Source: Streptomyces sp. SS1-1 (GTDB lineage: Bacteria > Actinomycetota > Actinomycetes > Streptomycetales > Streptomycetaceae). From it: DNA of 64,000 nucleotides. The translations under genes were made by a program, and so were the position numbers. Within the stretch, counting starts at the first letter, position 1. Every line of letters begins with the position of its first letter. The stretch spans positions 1,798,001 through 1,862,000 of the forward strand of contig NZ_WBXN01000004.1 of assembly GCF_008973465.1 (NCBI RefSeq), given 5' to 3'. The notes under the pieces were generated by a model. That model was not told the origin of the DNA. It saw nothing but the letters and a program-made list of their open reading frames with translations, and ran no database searches. Below, piece by piece: positions 1 through 11,945 of the stretch.

Positions 1-4444
<4,444 letters not shown>

Positions 4445-4529
4445 CGGCTCTCCCGTCGTCGTCATGTGTCTGGGGGTCCCCCGGGAACAAGGCCGGGAGC
4501 AGGTGCAAGGGACGACGTTGGCCCTCTGC

Positions 4530-4556
4530 GTGATCGCAAAATTTCGTGCAGGTTAC
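4530..4556 (-). promoter_or_regulatory. GlnR-like binding boxes upstream of gltB
   Basis: On the minus strand I read GTAAC, six bases, GAAAT, six bases, ATCAC. This follows the actinobacterial GlnR pattern gTnAc-n6-GaAAc-n6-gTnAC with correct spacing over three boxes; the fourth box is degenerate. It lies about 90-110 bases before the gltB start, where a promoter would be expected. GlnR controls nitrogen assimilation genes in streptomycetes. Direct control of this gltB is inference from the pattern only. Confidence 0.45.
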
Positions 4557-4601
4557 ATGATGGAACGACTCTCGGGAACCGGGATACTCCGTTCCATCAT
4601 G
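4556..4601. repeat. 12-bp perfect inverted repeat in the gltB upstream region
   Basis: CATGATGGAACG (4556-4567) is mirrored by CGTTCCATCATG (4590-4601) around a 22-base spacer. The arms contain GGAAC, and the spacer contains a further GGAACC. It abuts the GlnR-like boxes. It could be an operator for a dimeric regulator or a structured 5' leader. No known consensus is matched with confidence. Confidence 0.5.
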
Positions 4602-4841
4602 CGGACACCACGGCCTGCGGCAGGGGTCCCGCGCACGTGGCTCGAAGTATGTGGTGGACCGCACGAGGCAGGTCCATGCCCGACGGTCCTCAGGGAGGCG
4701 GAAGGGGCGTCGTCGCCCACCCCGCGCGTGCACCCCAGGCGTCATTGCCCACAGTGCTTACGGCTCATGCCCGGTGGTCATGCCCCCGAAACCCGCGAGT
4801 AACGGAAACTTATGCGGTCCCTCGCATACGTTCCAGCCGCG

Positions 4842-5573
4842 CTATCCTACGGCCGTTCCGAAGAAACTGCCCAGGGCGTACGTCACACCGGCCGCCGCGC
4901 CACCCAGGGCGAGCTGCCGCAGACCGCTGTACCACCAGCTGCGCGCCGTGACCTTGGCGACGACCGCGCCGCACAGGAACAGCCCGAAGAGCGCGACCAG
5001 CACCGCCGGCCACAGCGTGGTGGCGCCGAGCAGGTACGGCAGGACCGGCAGCAGGGCGCCGAGGGCGAAGGACCCGAACGACGACACGGCCGCGACCAGC
5101 GGCGAGGGCAGGTCGCCCGGGTCGATGCCGAGCTCCTCGCGGGCGTGTATCTCCAGGGCCACCTCGGGGTCGCGGGAGAGCTGCTCGGCGACGGCGCGCG
5201 CGAGGTCCGCGTCCACACCCCGGGCCTCGTAGAGGGCCGCCAGCTCGGCCTCCTCGTCCTTGGGGTGCTTGGTCAGCTCGCGCCGCTCGACGGCCAGTTC
5301 GGCCTCGACGAGCTCGCGCTGCGAGGCGACCGAGGTGTACTCGCCGGCCGCCATGGAGAAGGCGCCGGCGGCGAGGCCCGCGAGGCCGCTGAGCACGACG
5401 GTCTGGTGGCTGACCGCACCGCCGGCGACACCGGTCATGAGGGCGAGGTTGGAGACCAGGCCGTCCATCGCGCCGAAGACCGCGGGGCGCAGCCAGCCGC
5501 CGTTCACATCGCGGTGGGTGTGGTTGTCGCGGTGCGCCTCGTGCAGCGCGGCCTCGGTGTCGATGATGGCCAT
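4842..5573 (-). CDS. VIT1/CCC1 family iron/manganese transporter
   Basis: A 243-residue protein of the vacuolar iron transporter (CCC1/VIT1) family, which moves Fe2+ or Mn2+ across a membrane. The N-terminal transmembrane pair carries the family pattern FGAMDGLVSNLALMTGVAGG and GAFSMAAGEYTSVASQRE. A cytoplasmic acidic helical segment (about residues 85-160, rich in Glu and Asp) matches the metal-binding domain. Three hydrophobic segments fill the last 80 residues. ATG 5573 is preceded by a GGGGGGAA ribosome site. Two iron-box-like palindromes lie in the 120 bases upstream, which suggests iron-responsive control. The family call is firm; substrate and direction (import or efflux) are not visible. 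Confidence 0.9.
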   Translation of the reverse strand: MAIIDTEAALHEAHRDNHTHRDVNGGWLRPAVFGAMDGLVSNLALMTGVAGGAVSHQTVVLSGLAGLAAGAFSMAAGEYTSVASQRELVEAELAVERRELTKHPKDEEAELAALYEARGVDADLARAVAEQLSRDPEVALEIHAREELGIDPGDLPSPLVAAVSSFGSFALGALLPVLPYLLGATTLWPAVLVALFGLFLCGAVVAKVTARSWWYSGLRQLALGGAAAGVTYALGSFFGTAVG

Positions 5574-5593
5574 GAAGTTCCCCCCGGAGGAAG

Positions 5594-5612
5594 TCAGGTA
5601 AGGCTGTCTTTA
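5594..5612. promoter_or_regulatory. Iron-box-like palindrome (proximal) before the VIT gene
   Basis: TCAGGTAAGGCTGTCTTTA matches 13 of 19 positions of the actinobacterial IdeR/DmdR iron box TTAGGTTAGGCTAACCTAA. It lies 21 bases in front of the VIT start codon. A second similar site is at 5675-5693. The functional role is inferred from the neighbour being a metal transporter. Confidence 0.45.
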
Positions 5613-5674
5613 GACGCGTTCTACTCTTCGACAACGCCAAATCTACGCTTCCGCATTCCCTCCCGCCAGCAAGG

Positions 5675-5693
5675 AAAGGCTGGGCTAACCTGC
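5675..5693. promoter_or_regulatory. Iron-box-like palindrome (distal) before the VIT gene
   Basis: AAAGGCTGGGCTAACCTGC matches 13 of 19 positions of the IdeR/DmdR box, including an unbroken GGCTAACCT half. It is placed about 100 bases upstream of the VIT start and also lies upstream of the divergent ARH operon. Confidence 0.45.
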
Positions 5694-5848
5694 GGTTTTC
5701 CCTGGAAACCCGCCACACGGCCGGGGCCTCGGAGGACAGCTCGACCGGGTGACAGTGGCCCCGGTGAGGCTCAGGTCAACCGCCGACGGTGGGACACATC
5801 CGCAAAGGGCTCCGCGCCCTGGCGGAACCCCCGGAGGAGAGGCCGCGT

Positions 5849-6898
5849 ATGGCATCGATCGCCCGCATCCCCCCGGTTCCGGCGCCCGGTGACGCCGGAG
5901 AACTCCGCGAGCGGGCCCGCGGCGCCCTGCTGGGCCTGGCGGTCGGCGACGCGCTGGGCGCTCCCGCCGAGAACCTGAAGCCCTCGGAGATCCGTGCCCG
6001 GTGGGGCCGGATCACCGGGTTCGTGGCCGAGCGCCCCTGCGGCACCGACGACACCGAGTACGCGATCTTCTCGGGGCTGCTGCTCGCCCGGCACGGCTCG
6101 GCCCTCACCCCGGCCCATGTCGAGGCGGCCTGGCACGAGTGGATCGCCGGCCGCGCCGAAGGACCGTTCCGGGGCGCCGGGTTCAGCGAGCGGGGCACGC
6201 TGGAGAACCTGCGCCGCGGTCTCGCCGCCCCCATCTCCGCCCAGCACCGGCACGCCTGGAGCGACGGGCTGGCGATGCGGGCGGCGCCCTTCGGGGTGTT
6301 CGCGGCGGGCCGCCCGGCGGAGGCGGCCCGGCTGGTCGCCATCGACGGCTCGGTGAGCCACGACGGCGAGGGCATCTACGGCGGCCAGGCCGTGGCCGCC
6401 GGAGTGGCCGCGGCGATGGCGGGGGCGCCGACCCCGGTGGTGGTGGCCTCGGCGCTGGCCGTGGTCCCGGACGACTCCTGGACGGCCCGCTCCCTGCGCC
6501 GGGCCGCCGCGGTCGCCCACGAGGGGGAGCGCGCGGTGCGCTCCGCGGTGGTGATCGGCGGCTACCCGTGGACCGACCTCGCCCCCGAGGCGGTCGCCCT
6601 GGCCTTCGGGGCGTACGCGGCGGCCGACGGCGACTTCGTCCAGGCGGTCCTGACGGCGGTGAACATGGGCCGCGACGCCGACACGACGGCCGCGGTCGCG
6701 GGCGCGCTGGCCGGGGCGACGCGGGGCGAGGGGGCGATCCCCCCGGACTGGGCGGCCGCGATCGCCCCGGCCCGCGGCAGCTGCCTGCCGTCGATGGCGG
6801 GCCACCACGTCCTGGACGTGGCGGAACTGCTGATCCCCGGCGACGACCGCAAATGGATCACCGGAGCCCTCACCCCCACCAAGGAGCCCCTCGGATGA
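5849..6898 (+). CDS. ADP-ribosylglycohydrolase (DraG/ARH) family protein 1
   Basis: First gene of a seven-gene operon. A 349-residue dinuclear-metal hydrolase of the ADP-ribosylglycohydrolase fold, predicted to cleave an N- or O-linked ribosyl bond. All three hallmark motifs are intact: GLAVGDALGAP (residues 29-39), GTDDT (65-69) and GRDADT with metal-binding Asp276 and Asp278. I chose ATG 5849, which follows GGAGGAGAGG; an in-frame GTG at 5789 would add 20 residues without a good ribosome site. The stop overlaps the next start as ATGA. No substrate can be read from sequence: known relatives act on ADP-ribosylated proteins, ADP-ribose or nucleoside-like small molecules. Confidence 0.88.
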   Translation: MASIARIPPVPAPGDAGELRERARGALLGLAVGDALGAPAENLKPSEIRARWGRITGFVAERPCGTDDTEYAIFSGLLLARHGSALTPAHVEAAWHEWIAGRAEGPFRGAGFSERGTLENLRRGLAAPISAQHRHAWSDGLAMRAAPFGVFAAGRPAEAARLVAIDGSVSHDGEGIYGGQAVAAGVAAAMAGAPTPVVVASALAVVPDDSWTARSLRRAAAVAHEGERAVRSAVVIGGYPWTDLAPEAVALAFGAYAAADGDFVQAVLTAVNMGRDADTTAAVAGALAGATRGEGAIPPDWAAAIAPARGSCLPSMAGHHVLDVAELLIPGDDRKWITGALTPTKEPLG

Positions 6899-8478
6899 CT
6901 CCCCCGACCCCCTGGTCCGACCCCACCCCCGCGGACACATCCCCACCCACAGCGGCTCCGGCGATCCTCCCGCCACCGGACACCCCGGCCTCCCCCGACG
7001 ACGACCCCACCGGAACGGCCCCACCCACCCCCACCCTCCTCCTCCCACCCCCCGAACCCGCAGCCGCCGACGAGCACGCCCCGCCGGGGCCACCTGCACC
7101 CGACCACGAAAGCCGCACACCCACCCCCGCCCTCCTCCTCCCACCCCCCGAGCCCGCAGCCGCCGACGACGAGCACGCCCGGCCGGGGCCACCCGCACCC
7201 GACCACGAAAGCCGCACGGGTGGTGCGGGTGGGAAGCTCCCGGCCGAAGGCGAAGCCGAGGCCGTACTCGCCCCCGCGCCGGCGCAGCATCCTCGTGCGG
7301 GTGGGAAGCTCCGGGCCGAAGGCGAAGCCGAGGCCGTCCCCACCCACCGGCCGGCGCAGCCGACAGCGCACCGCGTCAGAGGGCTCCTCCTCGGCCTGGC
7401 CGCAGGCGACGCCGCCGGATGGCCCGCCGCCCGGCACCGCGCCGCCCGGATGCCGGACTGGACCCGCCGTCTGACCCGCGAACTGGAGACGTTCGCCGAG
7501 CAGAACGCCACCACCACCCTCCCCGTGCCGATCGCCCTCAACCAGCCCCCCGAACCCCTCCGCCTCGGCCCCTCCGACGACGCCGAGTGGGCGGCCTTCA
7601 CCGCCGAGGCCCTGCTGCGGGCCGGCGACGACACCGCCCTCGGCGACCTCAGCCGCGACCGCCGCGTACGCGCCGCGATCGACCTCACCTGGAACGCCGT
7701 CGCCGGCGAGGTCGCCGCCGCCGCCGACCGCGCCCCGGAAGTCGAGTCGGCGGTCCTCCCCCTGCGCGCCCGCATCTCCGTCCGCGCGGGCCTCGGCAAC
7801 CTCGCCACCGGCCTGCGCCCGCCCGCCACCGGCCACGACAACCCGCACTTCTTCGACGACGCGGCCTGCGTCCGGGCGTGCGTCCTGGCCGTCGCCCACC
7901 CCGGCGACCCCGCCCGCGCCGCCGACCTCGCCGAGTTCGACGCCCGGTACACCCAGGACGGCGACGGCGTCCTCGGCGCGCGGGCGATGGCGGCGGCCGT
8001 ATCGCTCGCCCTCACCGGCACGCCCACCGGCGCCTGCGTGGCGGCGGCGCTCACCGAGCTGCCCGCCGGGACGGAGATCGGCCGCAACGCCCGGCACGCC
8101 GTGGACCTCGCCCACGCCGCCGCCGGCGCCTTCGCCCTGGTCCCCCTCCTGGAGCACCAGATCGTCGACCACGTCTACAGCTACGGCGTCGCCGCCGCCG
8201 AGACCGTGCCGGTCGCCCTCGCCCTGACCCTCGCCGCGGGCGGCCGTATCGCCGAGGCGGTCCCGGCCGCCGCCTGTCTGTCCCGGGTGGCCGACTCGGC
8301 CCCGGCCCTGGCCGGCGCCCTGACCGGCGCCCTGGGCGGCGACGCCTGCGTCCCGGCCGCCTGGCGGGACACCTGCCGCACCCTGTCCGGCTGTGCGCTC
8401 CCCCGGCTCACCGGCACCGACCTGGTGGAACTCGCCGACCTCCTGGAAGCCGCACAACCGCACCCACCAGGAGGATGA
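6895..8478 (+). CDS. Divergent ADP-ribosylglycohydrolase-like protein with repetitive Pro-rich N terminus
   Basis: 527 residues. Residues 1-155 are low-complexity Pro/Ala/Glu sequence with internal duplications. From about residue 160 a DraG/ARH domain follows (GLLLGLAAGDAAGWP). Its metal motifs are altered: the usual TDDT is SDDA (Asp228 and Asp229 kept), and the C-terminal GRDADT is SRVADS, so the first Asp is Val465 while Asp467 remains. The enzyme may be weak, use a different metal site, or act as a non-catalytic partner. It is translationally coupled to both neighbours: ATGA overlap upstream, and 7 bases from the next start downstream. The domain call is good; activity is uncertain. Confidence 0.78.
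   Translation: MTPPTPWSDPTPADTSPPTAAPAILPPPDTPASPDDDPTGTAPPTPTLLLPPPEPAAADEHAPPGPPAPDHESRTPTPALLLPPPEPAAADDEHARPGPPAPDHESRTGGAGGKLPAEGEAEAVLAPAPAQHPRAGGKLRAEGEAEAVPTHRPAQPTAHRVRGLLLGLAAGDAAGWPAARHRAARMPDWTRRLTRELETFAEQNATTTLPVPIALNQPPEPLRLGPSDDAEWAAFTAEALLRAGDDTALGDLSRDRRVRAAIDLTWNAVAGEVAAAADRAPEVESAVLPLRARISVRAGLGNLATGLRPPATGHDNPHFFDDAACVRACVLAVAHPGDPARAADLAEFDARYTQDGDGVLGARAMAAAVSLALTGTPTGACVAAALTELPAGTEIGRNARHAVDLAHAAAGAFALVPLLEHQIVDHVYSYGVAAAETVPVALALTLAAGGRIAEAVPAAACLSRVADSAPALAGALTGALGGDACVPAAWRDTCRTLSGCALPRLTGTDLVELADLLEAAQPHPPGG
7021..7336 (+). repeat. Two pairs of direct repeats inside the ARH2 coding sequence
   Basis: A tandem pair of about 95-100 bp (roughly 7021-7116 and 7117-7218) encodes LLLPPPEPAAAD followed by EHA and PGPPAPDHESR twice. 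Just after it, a 42-bp element at 7223-7264 recurs at 7295-7336 with one mismatch and encodes AGGK-L-AEGEAEAV twice. All keep the reading frame. The GTGCGGGTGGG core of the 42-bp unit resembles short intergenic repeats I associate with streptomycetes, which is recollection and unchecked. Confidence 0.8.
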
Positions 8479-8485
8479 TTCCGGC

Positions 8486-9661
8486 ATGACGCCCAAAGCA
8501 GATGAAAGCAGTGGTCCGCGTCTCGACGAACGGATCACCGGCGCCCTGGTGGGCGCGGCGGTCGGCGACGCCCTCGGCGGCCCGGTGGAGGGCTACTCCC
8601 CCGACCAGATCCTGGAGCGCCACGGCGGCCGCGTCCACGGCGTCGTCGGCCCCTGGAACGGCGACGACTGGCGCACGGCACGCCCCATCGCGCCGTACCA
8701 CAAGGGCGACGGGCACGTCACCGACGACACCTTGATGACGCACGCCCTGGTCCGCGTCTACGCGGCCGTCCGTGACCACCTCGACGCGTACGCGATCGCC
8801 GGCCACCTGGTCCCGGACCTGATGACCACCCCGCGCTGGATCCCGGAGCTGGAGGCGGAGGCGCTTCCCCTGCACCGGATCTTCCTCGCGGAGAAGTGGC
8901 TGGTGGCCCGCCTGCACTACGGGCACGTGGACCCCCGCGAGGCCGGCGTCGGCAACATCGTGAACTGCGGCGCCGCGATGTACATGGCCCCGGTCGGCCT
9001 GGTGAACGCGGCCGACCCACGGGCCGCGTACGCCGAGGCCCTGGACGTCGCGGGCGCGCACCAGTCGTCGTACGGACGGGAGGCGGCCGGCGTCTTCGCG
9101 GCGGCGGTCGCGGCGGCCTGCGTCCCGGGCGCCACCCCGGAGTCCGTCGTCGACACCTGCCTCGCGCTCGCCAAGGACGGCACCCGCGAGGCCATCGAGA
9201 AGTGCTGCGAGACCGCCGCGGCCCACCGCGACGTCGAGTCGGCGCTGGTCCCGCTGCGCGAGGCGGTCGCCCCCTACGACACCGTCGGCCCCGACTACCG
9301 CCGGCCCTCGCTCGGCGCCCGCCGCCCCTCCCGGCTGCACGCGATCGAGGAGCTGCCGATCGCCCTGGCCATGGTGCTGATCGCCGGCGGCGACCACCGC
9401 CGGGCGGTGCTCGGCGCGGTCAACTACGGGCGGGACTGCGACTCCATCGCGACGATGGCGGGCGCGGTGACGGGCGCCCTCGGCTCCCCCGTCCCGGACG
9501 AGTGGGCGAAGACGGTCGCGGAGGCCAGCCGCCTCGACCTGTGGGAGCCGGCCCGCGTCCTGACCGACGTGGCCCGCGAGGTGCACGCCCGTGACCTGGC
9601 CCGCCGCCGCGCGCACGAGGCGGCGTTCCGGGTGCTGGAGGGCCGGCCGTGCTCCGACTGA
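8486..9661 (+). CDS. ADP-ribosylglycohydrolase (DraG/ARH) family protein 3
   Basis: 391 residues with a complete ARH core: GAAVGDALGGPVEGY near residue 25, VTDDT with Asp80 and Asp81, and NYGRDCDS with Asp317 and Asp319. The ATG at 8486 has a strong AGGAGGAT ribosome site. Compared with its upstream neighbour all expected metal ligands are kept, so this is a likely active paralogue. It overlaps the next gene by 13 bases. The four ARH proteins are clearly different from one another and so are old duplications or independent recruits, each probably with its own substrate or role. Confidence 0.88.
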   Translation: MTPKADESSGPRLDERITGALVGAAVGDALGGPVEGYSPDQILERHGGRVHGVVGPWNGDDWRTARPIAPYHKGDGHVTDDTLMTHALVRVYAAVRDHLDAYAIAGHLVPDLMTTPRWIPELEAEALPLHRIFLAEKWLVARLHYGHVDPREAGVGNIVNCGAAMYMAPVGLVNAADPRAAYAEALDVAGAHQSSYGREAAGVFAAAVAAACVPGATPESVVDTCLALAKDGTREAIEKCCETAAAHRDVESALVPLREAVAPYDTVGPDYRRPSLGARRPSRLHAIEELPIALAMVLIAGGDHRRAVLGAVNYGRDCDSIATMAGAVTGALGSPVPDEWAKTVAEASRLDLWEPARVLTDVAREVHARDLARRRAHEAAFRVLEGRPCSD

Positions 9662-11055
9662 CCTGGGTCCAGCCCGAGGACCTGCTCGGCCACGAACTGC
9701 GGCAGGCCGCCCTGGACGGCCGGGAGCCCGCGCGGATCGCGGCCCGCTGGGAGGCGGCGGGCGGCCGTACGGCCCCGCTCCGGGCGGGCGCCTCGGCGGA
9801 GCCGGCGTCCCGGTACCTGCGGACGCTGGCCGAGGACCTGCTGGACGAACTGGCGGACCTGCCCAGCCGGACCGCCGACCGCGAGCCCACCGGCCTCGCC
9901 GCCATCAGGGCGCTCTGCCCCCACTGGCCGGCGCCGCCCGCCGCCCCCGTCCGGACCACACCGGCCCGGCTGGAGGCCGCCTGGCTGGGCCGGGCCGTCG
10001 GCTGTCTGCTCGGCAAGCCGGTCGAGAAGCTCCCCCTCGACGCCCTCCGCGCGCTCGCCCGGCCCACCGGGAACTGGCCCCTGCGCGGCTACTTCACGGC
10101 CAGGGGCGTCCCGGCGGACCTGCTGGCCGCCCACCCCTGGAACCGCCGCTCCGCCGCAACCTCGCTCGCCGAGAACATCGACGGCATGCCGGAGGACGAC
10201 GACCTCAACTACCCGCTGCTCAACCTCCTCCTGCTCCAGCGGTACGGCCGCGCCTTCACCACCGCGGACGTGGCCCGGCTCTGGCTGGACGAGCTGCCCG
10301 CGGGCCGTACGTTCACGGCCGAGCGCGTCGCGCTGCGCAACCTCCTCCTCGGTGTCGAACCGCCGCACACGGCCCGCCACCGCAACCCGTTCCGCGAGTG
10401 GATCGGCGCCCTCATCCGGGCCGACGTCCACGGCTGGACCCACCCCGGCGATCCGGGCGCCGCGGCCGAGCAGGCCCACCGGGACGCCACCCTCACCCAC
10501 ACCGCCACCGGCGTCCACGCGGCGATGTTCGCGGCGGCGGTCATCGCCCGCGCGGCGAGCGCGTCCGGCCCCGGGGACGTCCACGCCTGTCTGCGCGCCG
10601 GGCTCGCCGTGATCCCGCCGGAGTCCCGGCTGGCCCGGGCGGTCGGGCACGCGACGGCGCTGGCCCGGACGCACGAGGACTTCGACACCGTCGTCGACCT
10701 GCTCCACGCCCGGTACGGGCCGGACCACCACTGGGTCCACGCCGTCCCCAACACGGCCCTGATCGCCGCCGCCCTCACCCACGCGGACGGCGACTTCACC
10801 GGCTCCATCTGCCGTGCCGTGTCCGGCGGCTGGGACACCGACTCCAACGGGGCGACGGCGGGCAGCGTCGCCGGTCTCCTCGCCGGCTCCCCCGCCGCCC
10901 TGCCCGACCGCTGGACCGCCCCGCTGAAGAACCGTCTCGCCACCTCCGTCGGCGGCCTCGACGGCATCGGCTTCGACACCCTCGCCGGGCTCACGCACGA
11001 CCTCGCCCACGACCCCGCCCCGGACCTCAGCCCCTTGGAGGCCACCCGCCCATGA
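9649..11055 (+). CDS. ADP-ribosylglycohydrolase (DraG/ARH) family protein 4
   Basis: 468 residues, the longest intact paralogue. About 105 N-terminal residues precede the ARH core (LGRAVGCLLGKPVEKL). The acidic metal motif is PEDDDLNYP with Asp183-185 in place of TDDT, and the C-terminal motif is GGWDTDSNG with Asp396 and Asp398. This variant motif set is typical of a distinct ARH subgroup. GTG 9649 starts inside the end of the previous gene, and the stop overlaps the ribokinase start as ATGA, so translation is probably coupled. Substrate unknown. Confidence 0.85.
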   Translation: MLRLTWVQPEDLLGHELRQAALDGREPARIAARWEAAGGRTAPLRAGASAEPASRYLRTLAEDLLDELADLPSRTADREPTGLAAIRALCPHWPAPPAAPVRTTPARLEAAWLGRAVGCLLGKPVEKLPLDALRALARPTGNWPLRGYFTARGVPADLLAAHPWNRRSAATSLAENIDGMPEDDDLNYPLLNLLLLQRYGRAFTTADVARLWLDELPAGRTFTAERVALRNLLLGVEPPHTARHRNPFREWIGALIRADVHGWTHPGDPGAAAEQAHRDATLTHTATGVHAAMFAAAVIARAASASGPGDVHACLRAGLAVIPPESRLARAVGHATALARTHEDFDTVVDLLHARYGPDHHWVHAVPNTALIAAALTHADGDFTGSICRAVSGGWDTDSNGATAGSVAGLLAGSPAALPDRWTAPLKNRLATSVGGLDGIGFDTLAGLTHDLAHDPAPDLSPLEATRP

Positions 11056-11945
11056 CCGACATCGTCGTGCTCGGCAGCACGAACATGGACCTCGTCACCT
11101 ACGTAGAGAAGGCCCCGCAGCGCGGCGAGACCGTCACCGGCCGGGAGTTCCGCACGATCCCCGGCGGCAAGGGCGCCAACCAGGCGACCGCCGCGGCCCG
11201 CGCGGGCGGCGACGTGCTGATGATCGGCGCCGTCGGCAACGACATGTACGGCACCCGGCTGCGCTCCGCCCTCGAACAGTCCGGCGTCGACACCGACGAC
11301 CTGCGCACGGTCGAGGGCCCCTCGGGCACCGCGCACATCGTCGTCGACGACGAGGGCGGCAACGCGATCGTCGTCATCCCCGGCGCCAACGGCACCCTCG
11401 ACCATCTGAGCCCCGGCGACGAGGGCGTCATCGCCGACGCCGACACCCTGCTGCTCCAGCTGGAGATCCCGCTGGCCGCCGTGCTCGCGGGCGCCCGCGC
11501 CGCCCGCCGCCACGGCGTCCGCACGATCCTCACCCCGTCCCCCGCCCAGCCGCTCCCCGACGAGCTCCTCGGCGCGATCGACCTGATCGTCCCCAACGAG
11601 CACGAGGCCGCCACCCTCACCGGCCGCGCCGACCCCCGCCAGGCGGCCGGCGCCCTCCTCGACCTCGTCCCCGAGGTGGTCGTCACCCTGGGCGCGTCCG
11701 GCAGCCTGTACGCCGCCCGGGGCGCCGAGCCGCTGACCGTCCCCGCCCCGCGGGTCACCGCCGTGGACTCCACCGGCGCCGGCGACACCTTCGTCGGCGC
11801 GCTCGCGGTGGCGCTCGGCGAGGGACGGCTGATGCCCGACGCGCTGACCTGGGCGTCCTGCGCGGCCGCCCTGTCCGTGCAGCGGGAGGGCGCCACGGTG
11901 TCGATGCCGTACCGCCCCGAGATCGACGAACGGTACGCGTCATGA
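11052..11945 (+). CDS. Ribokinase-type PfkB sugar kinase
   Basis: 297 residues. PfkB-family kinase that phosphorylates ribose or a ribose-containing compound at the 5 position. Visible motifs are the substrate-side GGKGANQATAAARAGGDV at about residues 40-57, the NAIVVIPGAN strand typical of true ribokinases, and the C-terminal DSTGAGDTF with the catalytic Asp and anion hole. It is coupled by ATGA to the fourth ARH gene and to the CoA-transferase gene. Sitting beside four predicted ribosyl hydrolases, it plausibly phosphorylates ribose or a ribosyl product that they release; that link is inference. Confidence 0.87.
   Translation: MTDIVVLGSTNMDLVTYVEKAPQRGETVTGREFRTIPGGKGANQATAAARAGGDVLMIGAVGNDMYGTRLRSALEQSGVDTDDLRTVEGPSGTAHIVVDDEGGNAIVVIPGANGTLDHLSPGDEGVIADADTLLLQLEIPLAAVLAGARAARRHGVRTILTPSPAQPLPDELLGAIDLIVPNEHEAATLTGRADPRQAAGALLDLVPEVVVTLGASGSLYAARGAEPLTVPAPRVTAVDSTGAGDTFVGALAVALGEGRLMPDALTWASCAAALSVQREGATVSMPYRPEIDERYAS

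Larger units (their letters stand above)
4445..4841. other. Intergenic region between the VIT gene and gltB
   Basis: About 400 bases without a supported gene. Both flanking genes read leftward, so this is the gltB promoter and leader region. It holds the GlnR-like boxes and the 12-bp inverted repeat listed separately. From roughly 4605 to 4841 I see no convincing gene, terminator or promoter. Confidence 0.6.

Noticed and set aside
7021-7336. Possible CRISPR-like or minisatellite array
   Set aside because: Only two copies of each unit, in frame within a gene, without regular spacers.
6001-8478. 825-codon plus-strand frame starting inside the first ARH gene
   Set aside because: The first 298 codons are out of frame with ARH1 and are Arg/Gly-rich shadow. 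The real gene starts at ATG 6895 in the ATGA overlap.
8408-9616. 402-codon minus-strand frame opposite the third ARH gene
   Set aside because: It has no motifs, and the plus strand encodes an intact ARH protein with a strong ribosome site.
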